NCBI RefSeq assembly: GCF_929443795.1
Contig: NW_026060911.1
Span: 1,240,001-1,304,000, forward strand
Length of the DNA stretch: 64,000 nucleotides
Direction: 5' to 3'
Source: Astur gentilis
Lineage: Eukaryota > Chordata > Aves > Accipitriformes > Accipitridae
Shown here in pieces: positions 32,701 through 46,400 of the stretch. The translations under genes and the position numbers were made by a program. The notes beneath the pieces were generated by a model. The model was given only the letters and a program-made list of their open reading frames with translations. It made no database searches and was not told the origin of the DNA. Positions within the stretch are counted from its first letter, which is position 1. Each line of letters starts with the position of its first letter.

Positions 32701-35700
32701 CGGTGGGTATAGCAAAACTACCGCGGAGTACCAGTGGGTGTACCGGTACTAACCCAGATTGTCGGGTAGGGGGCCAGGCCTACCACAGAGCATCAGGTAG
32801 GGATACCGGGCCTAGCCTGGAGCGTCAGGTAGGAATGTCTGGTCTATACCGCGCGCCCGTAAGTTCAGCAGGTGTACCGCAGCGAACCAGTAAGGGTTCA
32901 GGTCTACCCTGGAGTACCGGTGGGTGTACCGATACTACTGCAGAGTACCGTTGGGGGTGCCGGTACTACCCCAGCATATCGGGTAGGGGTGCCTGGCCAA
33001 CAATGGAGCATCAGGTAGGGATACTGGGCCTAACACGGAGGGTCAGGTAGGAATGTCTGGTCTACACCGCGCACCCGTAAAGTCAGCAGGAGTAACCCAG
33101 TGAACCAGTAAGGGTTCACGTACTACCTCGGAGTACCGGTGGGTGTACCGATACTACCGCAGAGTAACGGTGGGGGTACCGCTACTACCCCAGAAGATCG
33201 GTTAAGGGTGCCAAGCCTAATGCGGAGCATCAGGTAGGGATACCGGGTCTAACCTGTGGGGTCCGGTAGGGAGGCCGGGTCTAGTCCAGCGCGCACGAAG
33301 GAACAGCTGCTGTTCTCTGGCGCATCACAAAGGGTTCCGTTCCAACCCCAGAGTACTGGTGGGGGAACGGGTTCTACCTCGAAACATCTGGTACGTATAC
33401 CGCGCCTACTCCGGAGGGTCAGGTAGGAAGGGTGGGCGTAAAGCAGCGCGCCCGTAGGATCAGCAGGTGTACCCCGGCGCACCAGTAAGTGTTCCGGTAA
33501 AATCCAGGAGTACCGGTGGGTATAGCAAAACTACCGCGGAGTACCAGTGGGTGTACCGGTACTAACCCAGATTGTCGGGTAGGGGGCCAGGCCTACCGCA
33601 GAGCATCAGGTAGGGATACCGGGCCTAGCCTGGAGGGTCAGGTAGGAATGTCTGGTCTATACCGCGCGCCCGTAAGTTCAGCAGGTGTACCGCAACGAAC
33701 CAGTAAGGGTTCAGGTACTACCCTGGAGTACCGGTGGGTGTACCGATACTACTGCAGAGTACCGGTGGGGGTACCGGTACTACCCCAGAATATCAGGTAT
33801 GGGTGCCAGGCCAACAACGGAGCATCAGGTAGGGATACCGGGCCTAACACGGAGGGTCAGGTAGGAATGTCTGGTCTACACCGCGCACCTGTAAAGTCAG
33901 CTGGTGTACCCCAGTAAACCAGTAAGGGTTCACGTACTACCCCGGAGTACCGGTGGGTGAACCGATACTACCGCAGAGTAACGGTGGGAGTACCGATACT
34001 ACCCCAGAAGATCGGGTATGGGTGCCAAGCTTAACGCGGAGCATCAGGTAGGGATAGCGGGTCTAACCTGTGGCGTCTGGTAGGGAGGCCGTGTCTAGTC
34101 CAGCGCGCACGAAGGGACAGCTGGTGTTCTCTGGCGCATCACAAAGGGTTCCGTTCCAACCCTAGAGTACTGGTGGGGGAACGTGTTCTACCTCGAAACA
34201 TCGGGTACGTATACCGCGCCTACTCCGGAGGGTCAGGTAGGAAGGGTGGGCGTAAAGCGGCGCGCCCGTAGGATCAGCAGGTGTACCCCGGCGCACCAGT
34301 AAGTGTTCCGGTAAAATCCAGGAGTACCGGTGGGTATAGCAAAACTACCGCGGAGTACCAGTGGGTGTACAGGTACTAACCCAGATTGTCGGGTAGGGGG
34401 CCAGGCCTACCGCAGAGAATCAGGTAGGGATACCGGGCCTAGCCTGGAGGGTCAGGTAGGAATGTCTGGTCTATACCGCGCGCCCGTATGTTCAGCAGGT
34501 GTACCCCAGCGAACCAGTAAGGGTTCAGGTACTACCCTGGAGTACCGGTGGGTGTACCGATACTACTGCAGAGTACCGGTGGGGGTACCGGTACTACCCC
34601 AGCATATCAGGTAGGGGTGCCAGGCCAACAACGGAGCATCAGGTAGGGATACCGGGCCTAAAACGGAGGGTCAGGTAGGAATGTCTGGTCTACACCGCGC
34701 ACCCGTAAAGTCAGCAGGAGTAACCCAGTGAACCAGTAAGGGTTCACGTACTACCTCGGAGTACCGGTGGGTGTACCGATACTACCGCAGAGTAACGGTG
34801 GGGGTACCGCTACTACCCCAGAAGATCGGTTATGGGTGCCAAGCCCAATGCGGAGCATCAGGTAGGGATACCGGGTCTAACCTGTGGGGTCCGGTAGGGA
34901 GGCCGGGTCTAGTCCAGCGCGCACGAAGGGACAGCTGGTGTTCTCTGGCGCATCACAAAGGGTTCCGTTCCAACCCCAGAGTACTGGTGGGGGAACGGGT
35001 TCTACCTCGAAACATCGGGTACGTATACCGGGCCTACTCTAGCGGGTCAGGTAGGAAGGGTGGGCGTAAAGCGGCGCGCCCGTAGGATCAGCAGGTGTAC
35101 CCCGGTTCACCAGTAAGTGTTCCGGTAAAATCCAGGAGTACCGGTGGGTATAGCAAAACTACCGCGGAGTACCAGTGGGTGTACCGGTACTACCCCAGAT
35201 TGTCGGGTAGGGGGCCAGGCCTACCGCAGAGCATCAGGTAGGGATACCGGGCCTAGCCTGGAGCGTCAGGTAGGAATGTCTGGTCTATACCGCGCGCCCG
35301 TAAGTTCAGCAGGTGTACCGCAGCGAACCAGTAAGGGTTCAGGTCTACCCTGGAGTACCGGTGGGTGTACCGATACTACTGCAGAGTACCGTTGGGGGTG
35401 CCGGTACTACCCCAGCATATCGGGTAGGGGTGCCTGGCCAACAATGGAGCATCAGGTAGGGATACTGGGCCTAACACGGAGGGTCGTCTAGGAATGTCTG
35501 GACTACACCGCGCGCCAGTAACATCATCATGTGTACCCCAGTGAACCAATAAGTGTTCACGAACTACCCCGGAGTAACGGTGGGTGTACCGATACTACCG
35601 CAGAGTAACGGTGGGGGTACCGCTACTACCCCAGAACATCGGGTATGGGTGCCAAGCCTTATGCGGAGCATCAGGTAGGGATACCGGGTCTAACCTGTGG

Positions 35701-36290
35701 GGTCCGGTAGGGAGGCCGGGTCTAGTCCAGCGCGCACGAAGGGACAGCTGGTGTTCTCTGGCGCATCACAAAGGGTTCCGTTCCAACCCCAGAGTACTGG
35801 TGGGGGAACCGGTTCTACCTCGAAACATCTTGTACGTATACTGGGCCTACACCGGCGGTTCAGGTAGGAAGGGTGGGCGTAAAGCGGGACGCCCGTAGGA
35901 TCAGCAGGTGTAACCCGGCGCACCAGTAAGAGTTCCGGTACAATCCAGGAGTACCGGTGGGTATAGCAAAACTACCGCGGAGTACCAGTGGGTGTAACGG
36001 TACTACCCCAGATTGTCGGGTAAGGGGCCAGGCCTACCGCAGAGCAATAGGTAGGGATACCGGGCCTAGCCTGGAGGGTCAGGTAGGAATGTCTGGTCTA
36101 TACCGCGCGCCCGTAAGTTCAGCAGGTGTACCGCAGCGAACCAGTAAGGGTTCAGGTACTACCCTGGAGTACCAGTGGGTGTACCGATACTACTGCAGAG
36201 TACAGGTGGGGGTACCGGTACTACCCCAGCATATCAGGTAGGGGTGCCAGGCCAACAACGGAGCATCAGGTAGGGATACCGGGCCTAACA
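29773..36290. repeat. Mosaic family II block
   Basis: HOR copies of 814, 1251, 814, 813, 814, 814, 813 and 814 bp. Most carry AAAACTACCGCGGAGTACCA in U3 and GATACTACTGCAG in U4. Several U4 monomers share the 1-bp deletion CAGGTCTACCC (near 30836, 32911 and 35342). Between about 31.68 and 32.2 kb the sequence reverts to family I markers (GAGTACCGGTGCGGG, CTACAGAGCACGCC). Confidence 0.8.
30587..31837. repeat. Six-monomer HOR variant (1251 bp)
   Basis: Order is U3 (30587-30804), U4 (30805-31022), hybrid X1 (31023-31241), hybrid X2 (31242-31460), U1 (31461-31680), U2 (31681-31837). X1 and X2 each begin as U1 (AGGAGTAACCCAGTGAACC, CACGTACTACC) and end as U4 (GGGTGCCAGGCCAACAACGG). The gain of 437 bp equals two monomers. 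Marker changes include GGTCAGGTAGTAATG near 30978, GATACAAGGCC in X1, and CACGCACTACC in X2. Confidence 0.9.
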
Positions 36291-38525
36291 CGGAGGGTCA
36301 GCTAGGAATGTCTGGTCTACACCGCGCGCCAGTAAAGTCAGCAGGAGTAACCCAGTGAACCAGTAAGGGTTCACGTACTATTTCGGAGTACCGGTGGGTG
36401 TACCGATACTACCGCAGAGTAACGGTGGGAGTACCGCTACTACCCCAGAAGATCAGTTATGGGTGCCAAGCCTAATGCGGAGCATCAGGTAGGGATACCG
36501 GGTCTAACCTCTGGGGTCCGGTAGGGAGGCCGGGTCTAGTCCAGCGCGCACGAAGGGACAGCTGGTGTTCTCTGGCGCATCACAAAGGGTTCCGTTCCAA
36601 CCCCAGAGTACTGGTGGGGGAACCAGTTCTACCTCGAAACATCGGGTACGTATACCGGGCCTACTCTGGCGGGTCAGGTAGGAAGGGTGGGCGTAAAGCG
36701 GGGCGCCCGTAGGATCAGCAGGTGTACCCCGGCGCACCAGTAAGTGTTCCGGTACAATCCAGGAGTACCGGTTGGTATAGCAAAACTACCGCGGAGTACC
36801 AGTGGGTGTACCGGTACTAGCCCAGATTGTCGGGTAGGGGGCCAGGCCTACCGCAGAGCATCAGGTAGGGATACCGGGCCTAGCCTGGAGGGTTAGGTAG
36901 GATTGTCTGGTCTATACCGCGCGCCCGTAAGTTCAGCAGGTGTACTGCAGCGAACCAGTAAGGGTGCAGGTACTACCCTGGAGTACCGGTGGGTATATCG
37001 ATACTACTGCAGAGTACTGGTGGGGGTACCGGTACTACCCCAGAATATCAGGTATGGGTGCCAGGCCAACAACGGAGCATCAGGTAGGGATACCGGGCCT
37101 AACACGGAGGGTCAGCTAGGAATGTCTGGTCTACACCGCGCGCCAGTAAAGTCAGCAGGAGTAACCCAGTGAACCAGTAAGGGTTCACGTACTATTTCGG
37201 AGTACCGGTGGGTGTACCGATACTACCGCAGAGTAACGGTGGGAGTACCGCTACTACCCCAGAAGATCAGTTATGGGTGCCAAGCCTAATGCGGAGCATC
37301 AGGTAGGGATACCGGGTCTAACCTCTGGGGTCCGGTAGGGAGGCCGGGTCTAGTCCAGCGCGCACGAAGGGACAGCTGGTGTTCTCTGGCGCATCACAAA
37401 GGGTTCCGTTCCAACCCCAGAGTACTGGTGGGGGAACCAGTTCTACCTCGAAACATCGGGTACGTATACCGGGCCTACTCTGGCGGGTCAGGTAGGAAGG
37501 GTGGGCGTAAAGCGGGGCGCCCGTAGGATCAGCAGGTGTACCCCGGCGCACCAGTAAGTGTTCCGGTACAATCCAGGAGTACCGGTTGGTATAGCAAAAC
37601 TACCGCGGAGTACCAGTGGGTGTACCGGTACTAGCCCAGATTGTCGGGTAGGGGGCCAGGCCTACCGCAGAGCATCAGGTAGGGATACCGGGCCTAGCCT
37701 GGAGGGTTAGGTAGGATTGTCTGGTCTATACCGCGCGCCCGTAAGTTCAGCAGGTGTACTGCAGCGAACCAGTAAGGGTGCAGGTACTACCCTGGAGTAC
37801 CGGTGGGTATATCGATACTACTGCAGAGTACTGGTGGGGGTACCGGTACTACCCCAGAATATCAGGTATGGGTGCCAGGCCAACAACGGAGCATCAGGTA
37901 GGGATACCGGGCCTAACACGGAGGGTCAGCTAGGAATGTCTGGTCTACACCGCGCGCCAGTAACGTCATCATGTGTACCCCAGTGAACCAGTAAGGGTTC
38001 ACGTACTACCCCGGAGTAACGGTGGGTGTACCGATACTACCGCAGAGTAACGGTGGGGGTACCGCTACTACCCCAGAACATCCGGTATGGGTGCCAAGCC
38101 TAATGCGGAGCATCAGGTAGGGATACCGGGTCTAACCTGTGGGGTCCGGTAGGGAGGCCGGGTCTAGTCCAGCGCGCACGAAGGGACAGCTGGTGTTCTC
38201 TGGCGCATCACAAAGGGTTCCGTTCCAACCCCAGAGTACTGGTGGGGGAACCGGTTCTACCTCGAAACATCGGGTACGTATACCGGGCCTACTCTGGCGG
38301 GTCAGGTAGGAAGGGTGGGCGTAAAGCGGGGCGCCCGTAGGATCAGCAGGTGTACCCCGGCGCACCAGTAAGTGTTCCGGTACAATCCAGGAGTACCGGT
38401 TGGTATAGCAAAACTACCGCGGAGTACCAGTGGGTGTACCGGTACTAGCCCAGATTGTCGGGTAGGGGGCCAGGCCTACCGCAGAGCATCAGGTAGGGAT
38501 ACCGGGCCTAGCCTGGAGGGTTAGG
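36290..38525. repeat. Uniform family II core, left part with a single-HOR duplication
   Basis: HORs carry the core markers ACCGGTTGGTATAGC, GGTACTAGCCC, GGGTTAGGTAGG and GAGTACTGGTGGGGG. The copies at about 36.32-37.13 and 37.13-37.95 kb share rare variants (ACTATTTCGG, GTATATCGATAC, AGGATTGTCTGG, AGGGTGCAGG). I spotted no difference between them. Confidence 0.82.
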
Positions 38526-41500
38526 TAGGAATGTCTGGTCTATACCGCGCGCCCGTAAGTTCAGCAGGTGTACTGCAGCGAACCAGTAAGGGTTCAGGTA
38601 CTACCCTGGAGTACCGGTGGGTATACCGATACTACTGCAGAGTACTGGTGGGGGTACCGGTACTACCCCAGAATATCAGGTATGGGTGCCAGGCCAACAA
38701 CGGAGCATCAGGTAGGGATACCGGGCCTAACACGGAGGGTCAGCTAGGAATGTCTGGTCTACACCGCGCGCCAGTAACGTCATCATGTGTACCCCAGTGA
38801 ACCAGTAAGGGTTCACGTACTACCCCGGAGTAACGGTGGGTGTACCGATACTACCGCAGAGTAACGGTGGGGGTACCGCTACTACCCCAGAACATCCGGT
38901 ATGGGTGCCAAGCCTAATGCGGAGCATCAGGTAGGGATACCGGGTCTAACCTCTGGGGTCCGGTAGGGAGGCCGGGTCTAGTCCAGCGCGCACGAAGGGA
39001 CAGCTGGTGTTCTCTGGCGCATCACAAAGGGTTCCGTTCCAACCCCAGAGTACTGGTGGGGGAACCGGTTCTACCTCGAAACATCGGGTACGTATACCGG
39101 GCCTACTCTGGCGGGTCAGGTAGGAAGGGTGGGCGTAAAGCGGGGCGCCCGTAGGATCAGCAGGTGTACCCCGGCGCACCAGTAAGTGTTCCGGTACAAT
39201 CCAGGAGTACCGGTTGGTATAGCAAAACTACCGCGGAGTACCAGTGGGTGTACCGGTACTAGCCCAGATTGTCGGGTAGGGGGCCAGGCCTACCGCAGAG
39301 CATCAGGTAGGGATACCGGGCCTAGCCTGGAGGGTTAGGTAGGAATGTCTGGTCTATACCGCGCGCCCGTAAGTTCAGCAGGTGTACTGCAGCGAACCAG
39401 TAAGGGTTCAGGTACTACCCTGGAGTACCGGTGGGTATACCGATACTACTGCAGAGTACTGGTGGGGGTACCGGTACTACCCCAGAATATCAGGTATGGG
39501 TGCCAGGCCAACAACGGAGCATCAGGTAGGGATACCGGGCCTAACACGGAGGGTCAGCTAGGAATGTCTGGTCTACACCGCGCGCCAGTAACGTCATCAT
39601 GTGTACCCCAGTGAACCAGTAAGGGTTCACGTACTACCCCGGAGTAACGGTGGGTGTACCGATACTACCGCAGAGTAACGGTGGGGGTACCGCTACTACC
39701 CCAGAACATCCGGTATGGGTGCCAAGCCTAATGCGGAGCATCAGGTAGGGATACCGGGTCTAACCTCTGGGGTCCGGTAGGGAGGCCGGGTCTAGTCCAG
39801 CGCGCACGAAGGGACAGCTGGTGTTCTCTGGCGCATCACAAAGGGTTCCGTTCCAACCCCAGAGTACTGGTGGGGGAACCGGTTCTACCTCGAAACATCG
39901 GGTACGTATACCGGGCCTACTCTGGCGGGTCAGGTAGGAAGGGTGGGAGTAAAGCGGGGCGCCCGTAGGATCAGCAGGTGTACCCCGGCGCACCAGTAAC
40001 TGTTCCGGTACAATCCAGGAGTACCGGTCGGTATAGCAAAACTACCGCGGAGTACCAGTGGGTGTACCGGTACTAGCCCAGATTGTCGGGTAGGGGGCCA
40101 GGCCTACCGCAGAGCATCAGGTAGGGATACCGGGCCTAGCCTGGAGGGTTAGGTAGGAATGTCTGGTCTATACCGCGCGCCCGTAAGTTCAGCAGGTGTA
40201 CTGCAGCGAACCAGTAAGGGTTCAGGTACTACCCTGGAGTACCGGTGGGTATACCGATACTACTGCAGAGTACTGGTGGGGGTACCGGTACTACCCCAGA
40301 ATATCAGGTATGGGTGCCAGGCCAACAACGGAGCATCAGGTAGGGATACCGGGCCTAACACGGAGGGTCAGCTAGGAATGTCTGGTCTACACCGCGCGCC
40401 AGTAACGTCATCATGTGTACCCCAGTGAACCAGTAAGGGTTCACGTACTACCCCGGAGTAACGGTGGGTGTACCGATACTACCGCAGAGTAACGGTGGGG
40501 GTACCGCTACTACCCCAGAACATCCGGTATGGGTGCCAAGCCTAATGCGGAGCATCAGGTAGGGATACCGGGTCTAACCTCTGGGGTCCGGTAGGGAGGC
40601 CGGGTCTAGTCCAGCGCGCACGAAGGGACAGCTGGTGTTCTCTGGCGCATCACAAAGGGTTCCGTTCCAACCCCAGAGTACTGGTGGGGGAACCGGTTCT
40701 ACCTCGAAACATCGGGTACGTATACCGGGCCTACTCTGGCGGGTCAGGTAGGAAGGGTGGGCGTAAAGCGAGGCGCCCGTAGGATCAGCAGGTGTACCCC
40801 GGCGCACCAGTAAGTGTTCCGGTACAATCCAGGAGTACCGGTTGGTATAGCAAAACTACCGCGGAGTACCAGTGGGTGTACCGGTACTAGCCCAGATTGT
40901 CGGGTAGGGGGCCAGGCCTACCGCAGAGCATCAGGTAGGGATACCGGGCCTAGCCTGGAGGGTCAGGTAGGAATGTCTGGTCTATACCGCGCGCCCATAA
41001 GTTCAGCAGGTGTACCCCAGTGAACCATTAAGGGCTCAGGTACTACCCTGGAGTACCGGTGGGTGTACCGATACTACTGCAGAGTACCGGTGGGGGTACC
41101 GGTACTACCCCAGAATATCAGGTAGGGGTGCCAGGCCAACAACGGAGCATCAGGTAGGGATACCGGGCCTAACACGGAGGGTCAGCTAGGAATGTCTGGT
41201 CTACACCGCGCGCCAGTAACGTCATCATGTGTACCCCAGTGAACCAGTAAGGGTTCACGTACTACCCCGGAGTAACGGTGGGTGTACCGATACTACCGCA
41301 GAGTAACGGTGGGGGTACCGCTACTACCCCAGAACATCCGGTATGGGTGCCAAGCCTAATGCGGAGCATCAGGTAGGGATACCGGGTCTAACCTCTGGGG
41401 TCCGGTAGGGAGGCCGGGTCTAGTCCAGCGCGCACGAAGGGACAGCTGGTGTTCTCTGGCGCATCATAAAGGGTTCCGTTCCAACCCCAGAGTACTGGTG

Positions 41501-43409
41501 GGGGAACCGGTTCTACCTCGAAACATCGGGTACGTATACCGGGCCTACTCTGGCGGGTCAGGTAGGAAGGGTGGGCGTAAAGCGGGGCGCCCGTAGGATC
41601 AGCAGGTGTACCCCGGCGCACCAGTAAGTGTTCCGGTACAATCCAGGAGTACCGGTCGGTATAGCAAAACTACCGCGGAGTACCAGTGGGTGTACCGGTA
41701 CTAGCCCAGATTGTCGGGTAGGGGGCCAGGCCTACCGCAGAGCATCAGGTAGGGATACCGGGCCTAGCCTGGAGGGTTAGGTAGGAATGTCTGGTCTATA
41801 CCGCGCGCCCGTAAGTTCAGCAGGTGTACTGCAGCGAACCAGTAAGGGTGCAGGTACTACCCTGGAGTACCGGTGGGTATACCGATACTACTGCAGAGTA
41901 CTGGTGGGGGTACCGGTACTACCCCAGAATATCAGGTATGGGTGCCAGGCCAACAACGGAGCATCAGGTAGGGATACCGGGCCTAACACGGAGGGTCAGC
42001 TAGGAATGTCTGGTCTACACCGCGCGCCAGTAACGTCATCATGTGTACCCCAGTGAACCAGTAAGGGTTCACGTACTACCCCGGAGTAACGGTGGGTGTA
42101 CCGATACTACCGCAGAGTAACGGTGGGGGTACCGCTACTACCCCAGAACATCCGGTATGGGTGCCAAGCCTAATGCGGAGCATCAGGTAGGGATACCGGG
42201 TCTAACCTGTGGGGTCCGGTAGGGAGGCCGGGTCTAGTCCAGCGCGCACGAAGGGACAGCTGGTGTTCTCTGGCGCATCACAAAGGGTTCCGTTCCAACC
42301 CCAGAGTACTGGTGGGGGAACCGGTTCTACATCGAAACATCGGGTAGGGATACCGGTCCTGCTCCGGCGGGTCAGGTAGGAAGGGTGGGCGTAAAGCGTC
42401 GCGCCCGTAGGGTCAGCAGGTGTACCCCGGCGCACCAGTAAGTGTTCCGGTACAATCCAGGAGTACCGGTGGGTATAGCAAAACTACCGCGGAGTACCAG
42501 TGGGTGTACCGGTACTAACCCAGATTGTCGGGTAGGGGGCCAGGCCTACCGCAGAGCATCAGGTAGGGATACCGGGACTAGCCTGGAGGGTCAGGTAGGA
42601 ATGTCTGGTCTATACCGCGCGCCCGTAAGTTCAGCAGGTGTACCCCAGTGAACCATTAAGGGCTCAGGTACTACCCTGGAGTACCGGTGGGTGTACCGAT
42701 ACTACTGCAGAGTACCGGTGGGGGTACCGGTACTACCCCAGAATATCAGGTAGGGGTGCCAGGCCAACAACGGAGCATCAGGTAGGGATACCGGGCCTAA
42801 CACGGACGGTCAGGTAGGAATGTCTGGTCTACACCGCGCACCTGTAAAGTCAGCAGGAGTAACCCAGTGAACCAATAAGGGTTCACGTACTACCTCGGAG
42901 TACCGGTGGATGTACCGATACTACCGCAGAGTAACGGTGGGAGTACCGCTACTACCCCAGAAGATCGGTTATGGGTGCCAAGCCTAATGCGGAGCATCAG
43001 GTAGGGATACCGGGTCTAACCTGTGGGGTCCGGTAGGGAGGCCGGGTCTAGTCCAGCGCGCACGAAGGGACAGCTGGTGTTCTCTGGCGCATCACAAAGG
43101 GTTCCGTTCCAACCCCAGAGTACTGGTGGGTGAACCGGTTCTACCTCGAAACATCGGGTACGTATACCGGGCCTACTCCGGCGGGTCAGGTAGGAAGGGT
43201 GGGCGTAAAGCGGGACGCCCGTAGGGTCAGCAGGTGTACCCCGGCGCACCAGTAAGTGTTCCGGTACAATCCAGGAGTACCGGTGGGTATAGCAAAACTA
43301 CCGCGGAGTACCAGTGGGTGTACCGGTACTAACCCAGATTGTTGGGTAGGGGGCCAGGCCTACCGCAGAGCATCAGGTAGGGATACCGGGCCTAGCCTGG
43401 AGGGTCAGG
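38526..43409. repeat. Six-HOR block of 4884 bp, copy A
   Basis: Six consecutive 814-bp HORs distinguishable by private variants, in order: core type; one with GTAACTGTTCC in U3 (near 39976); one with AAAGCGAGGCGCC in U2 (near 40770); core type; one with GATACCGGTCCTGCTCC and AAAGCGTCGCGCC in U2 (near 42350-42400); and one with GAGTACTGGTGGGTGAACC in U2 (near 43120). The same six recur in the same order directly downstream. Confidence 0.88.
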
Positions 43410-46400
43410 TAGGAATGTCTGGTCTATACCGCGCGCCCGTAAGTTCAGCAGGTGTACTGCAGCGAACCAGTAAGGGTTCAGGTACTACCCTGGAGTACCG
43501 GTGGGTATACCGATACTACTGCAGAGTACTGGTGGGGGTACCGGTACTACCCCAGAATATCAGGTATGGGTGCCAGGCCAACAACGGAGCATCAGGTAGG
43601 GATACCGGGCCTAACACGGAGGGTCAGCTAGGAATGTCTGGTCTACACCGCGCGCCAGTAACGTCATCATGTGTACCCCAGTGAACCAGTAAGGGTTCAC
43701 GTACTACCCCGGAGTAACGGTGGGTGTACCGATACTACCGCAGAGTAACGGTGGGGGTACCGCTACTACCCCAGAACATCCGGTATGGGTGCCAAGCCTA
43801 ATGCGGAGCATCAGGTAGGGATACCGGGTCTAACCTCTGGGGTCCGGTAGGGAGGCCGGGTCTAGTCCAGCGCGCACGAAGGGACAGCTGGTGTTCTCTG
43901 GCGCATCACAAAGGGTTCCGTTCCAACCCCAGAGTACTGGTGGGGGAACCGGTTCTACCTCGAAACATCGGGTACGTATACCGGGCCTACTCTGGCGGGT
44001 CAGGTAGGAAGGGTGGGCGTAAAGCGGGGCGCCCGTAGGATCAGCAGGTGTACCCCGGCGCACCAGTAAGTGTTCCGGTACAATCCAGGAGTACCGGTTG
44101 GTATAGCAAAACTACCGCGGAGTACCAGTGGGTGTACCGGTACTAGCCCAGATTGTCGGGTAGGGGGCCAGGCCTACCGCAGAGCATCAGGTAGGGATAC
44201 CGGGCCTAGCCTGGAGGGTTAGGTAGGAATGTCTGGTCTATACCGCGCGCCCGTAAGTTCAGCAGGTGTACTGCAGCGAACCAGTAAGGGTTCAGGTACT
44301 ACCCTGGAGTACCGGTGGGTATACCGATACTACTGCAGAGTACTGGTGGGGGTACCGGTACTACCCCAGAATATCAGGTATGGGTGCCAGGCCAACAACG
44401 GAGCATCAGGTAGGGATACCGGGCCTAACACGGAGGGTCAGCTAGGAATGTCTGGTCTACACCGCGCGCCAGTAACGTCATCATGTGTACCCCAGTGAAC
44501 CAGTAAGGGTTCACGTACTACCCCGGAGTAACGGTGGGTGTACCGATACTACCGCAGAGTAACGGTGGGGGTACCGCTACTACCCCAGAACATCCGGTAT
44601 GGGTGCCAAACCTAATGCGGAGCATCAGGTAGGGATACCGGGTCTAACCTCTGGGGTCCGGTAGGGAGGCCGGGTCTAGTCCAGCGCGCACGAAGGGACA
44701 GCTGGTGTTCTCTGGCGCATCACAAAGGGTTCCGTTCCAACCCCAGAGTACTGGTGGGGGAACCGGTTCTACCTCGAAACATCGGGTACGTATACCGGGC
44801 CTACTCTGGCGGGTCAGGTAGGAAGGGTGGGAGTAAAGCGGGGCGCCCGTAGGATCAGCAGGTGTACCCCGGCGCACCAGTAACTGTTCCGGTACAATCC
44901 AGGAGTACCGGTCGGTATAGCAAAACTACCGCGGAGTACCAGTGGGTGTACCGGTACTAGCCCAGATTGTCGGGTAGGGGGCCAGGCCTACCGCAGAGCA
45001 TCAGGTAGGGATACCGGGCCTAGCCTGGAGGGTTAGGTAGGAATGTCTGGTCTATACCGCGCGCCCGTAAGTTCAGCAGGTGTACTGCAGCGAACCAGTA
45101 AGGGTTCAGGTACTACCCTGGAGTACCGGTGGGTATACCGATACTACTGCAGAGTACTGGTGGGGGTACCGGTACTACCCCAGAATATCAGGTATGGGTG
45201 CCAGGCCAACAACGGAGCATCAGGTAGGGATACCGGGCCTAACACGGAGGGTCAGCTAGGAATGTCTGGTCTACACCGCGCGCCAGTAACGTCATCATGT
45301 GTACCCCAGTGAACCAGTAAGGGTTCACGTACTACCCCGGAGTAACGGTGGGTGTACCGATACTACCGCAGAGTAACGGTGGGGGTACCGCTACTACCCC
45401 AGAACATCCGGTATGGGTGCCAAGCCTAATGCGGAGCATCAGGTAGGGATACCGGGTCTAACCTCTGGGGTCCGGTAGGGAGGCCGGGTCTAGTCCAGCG
45501 CGCACGAAGGGACAGCTGGTGTTCTCTGGCGCATCACAAAGGGTTCCGTTCCAACCCCAGAGTACTGGTGGGGGAACCGGTTCTACCTCGAAACATCGGG
45601 TACGTATACCGGGCCTACTCTGGCGGGTCAGGTAGGAAGGGTGGGCGTAAAGCGAGGCGCCCGTAGGATCAGCAGGTGTACCCCGGCGCACCAGTAAGTG
45701 TTCCGGTACAATCCAGGAGTACCGGTTGGTATAGCAAAACTACCGCGGAGTACCAGTGGGTGTACCGGTACTAGCCCAGATTGTCGGGTAGGGGGCCAGG
45801 CCTACCGCAGAGCATCAGGTAGGGATACCGGGCCTAGCCTGGAGGGTCAGGTAGGAATGTCTGGTCTATACCGCGCGCCCATAAGTTCAGCAGGTGTACC
45901 CCAGTGAACCATTAAGGGCTCAGGTACTACCCTGGAGTACCGGTGGGTGTACCGATACTACTGCAGAGTACCGGTGGGGGTACCGGTACTACCCCAGAAT
46001 ATCAGGTAGGGGTGCCAGGCCAACAACGGAGCATCAGGTAGGGATACCGGGCCTAACACGGAGGGTCAGCTAGGAATGTCTGGTCTACACCGCGCGCCAG
46101 TAACGTCATCATGTGTACCCCAGTGAACCAGTAAGGGTTCACGTACTACCCCGGAGTACCGGTGGGTGTACCGATACTACCGCAGAGTAACGGTGGGGGT
46201 ACCGCTACTACCCCAGAACATCCGGTATGGGTGCCAAGCCTAATGCGGAGCATCAGGTAGGGATACCGGGTCTAACCTCTGGGGTCCGGTAGGGAGGCCG
46301 GGTCTAGTCCAGCGCGCACGAAGGGACAGCTGGTGTTCTCTGGCGCATCACAAAGGGTTCCGTTCCAACCCCAGAGTACTGGTGGGGGAACCGGTTCTAC

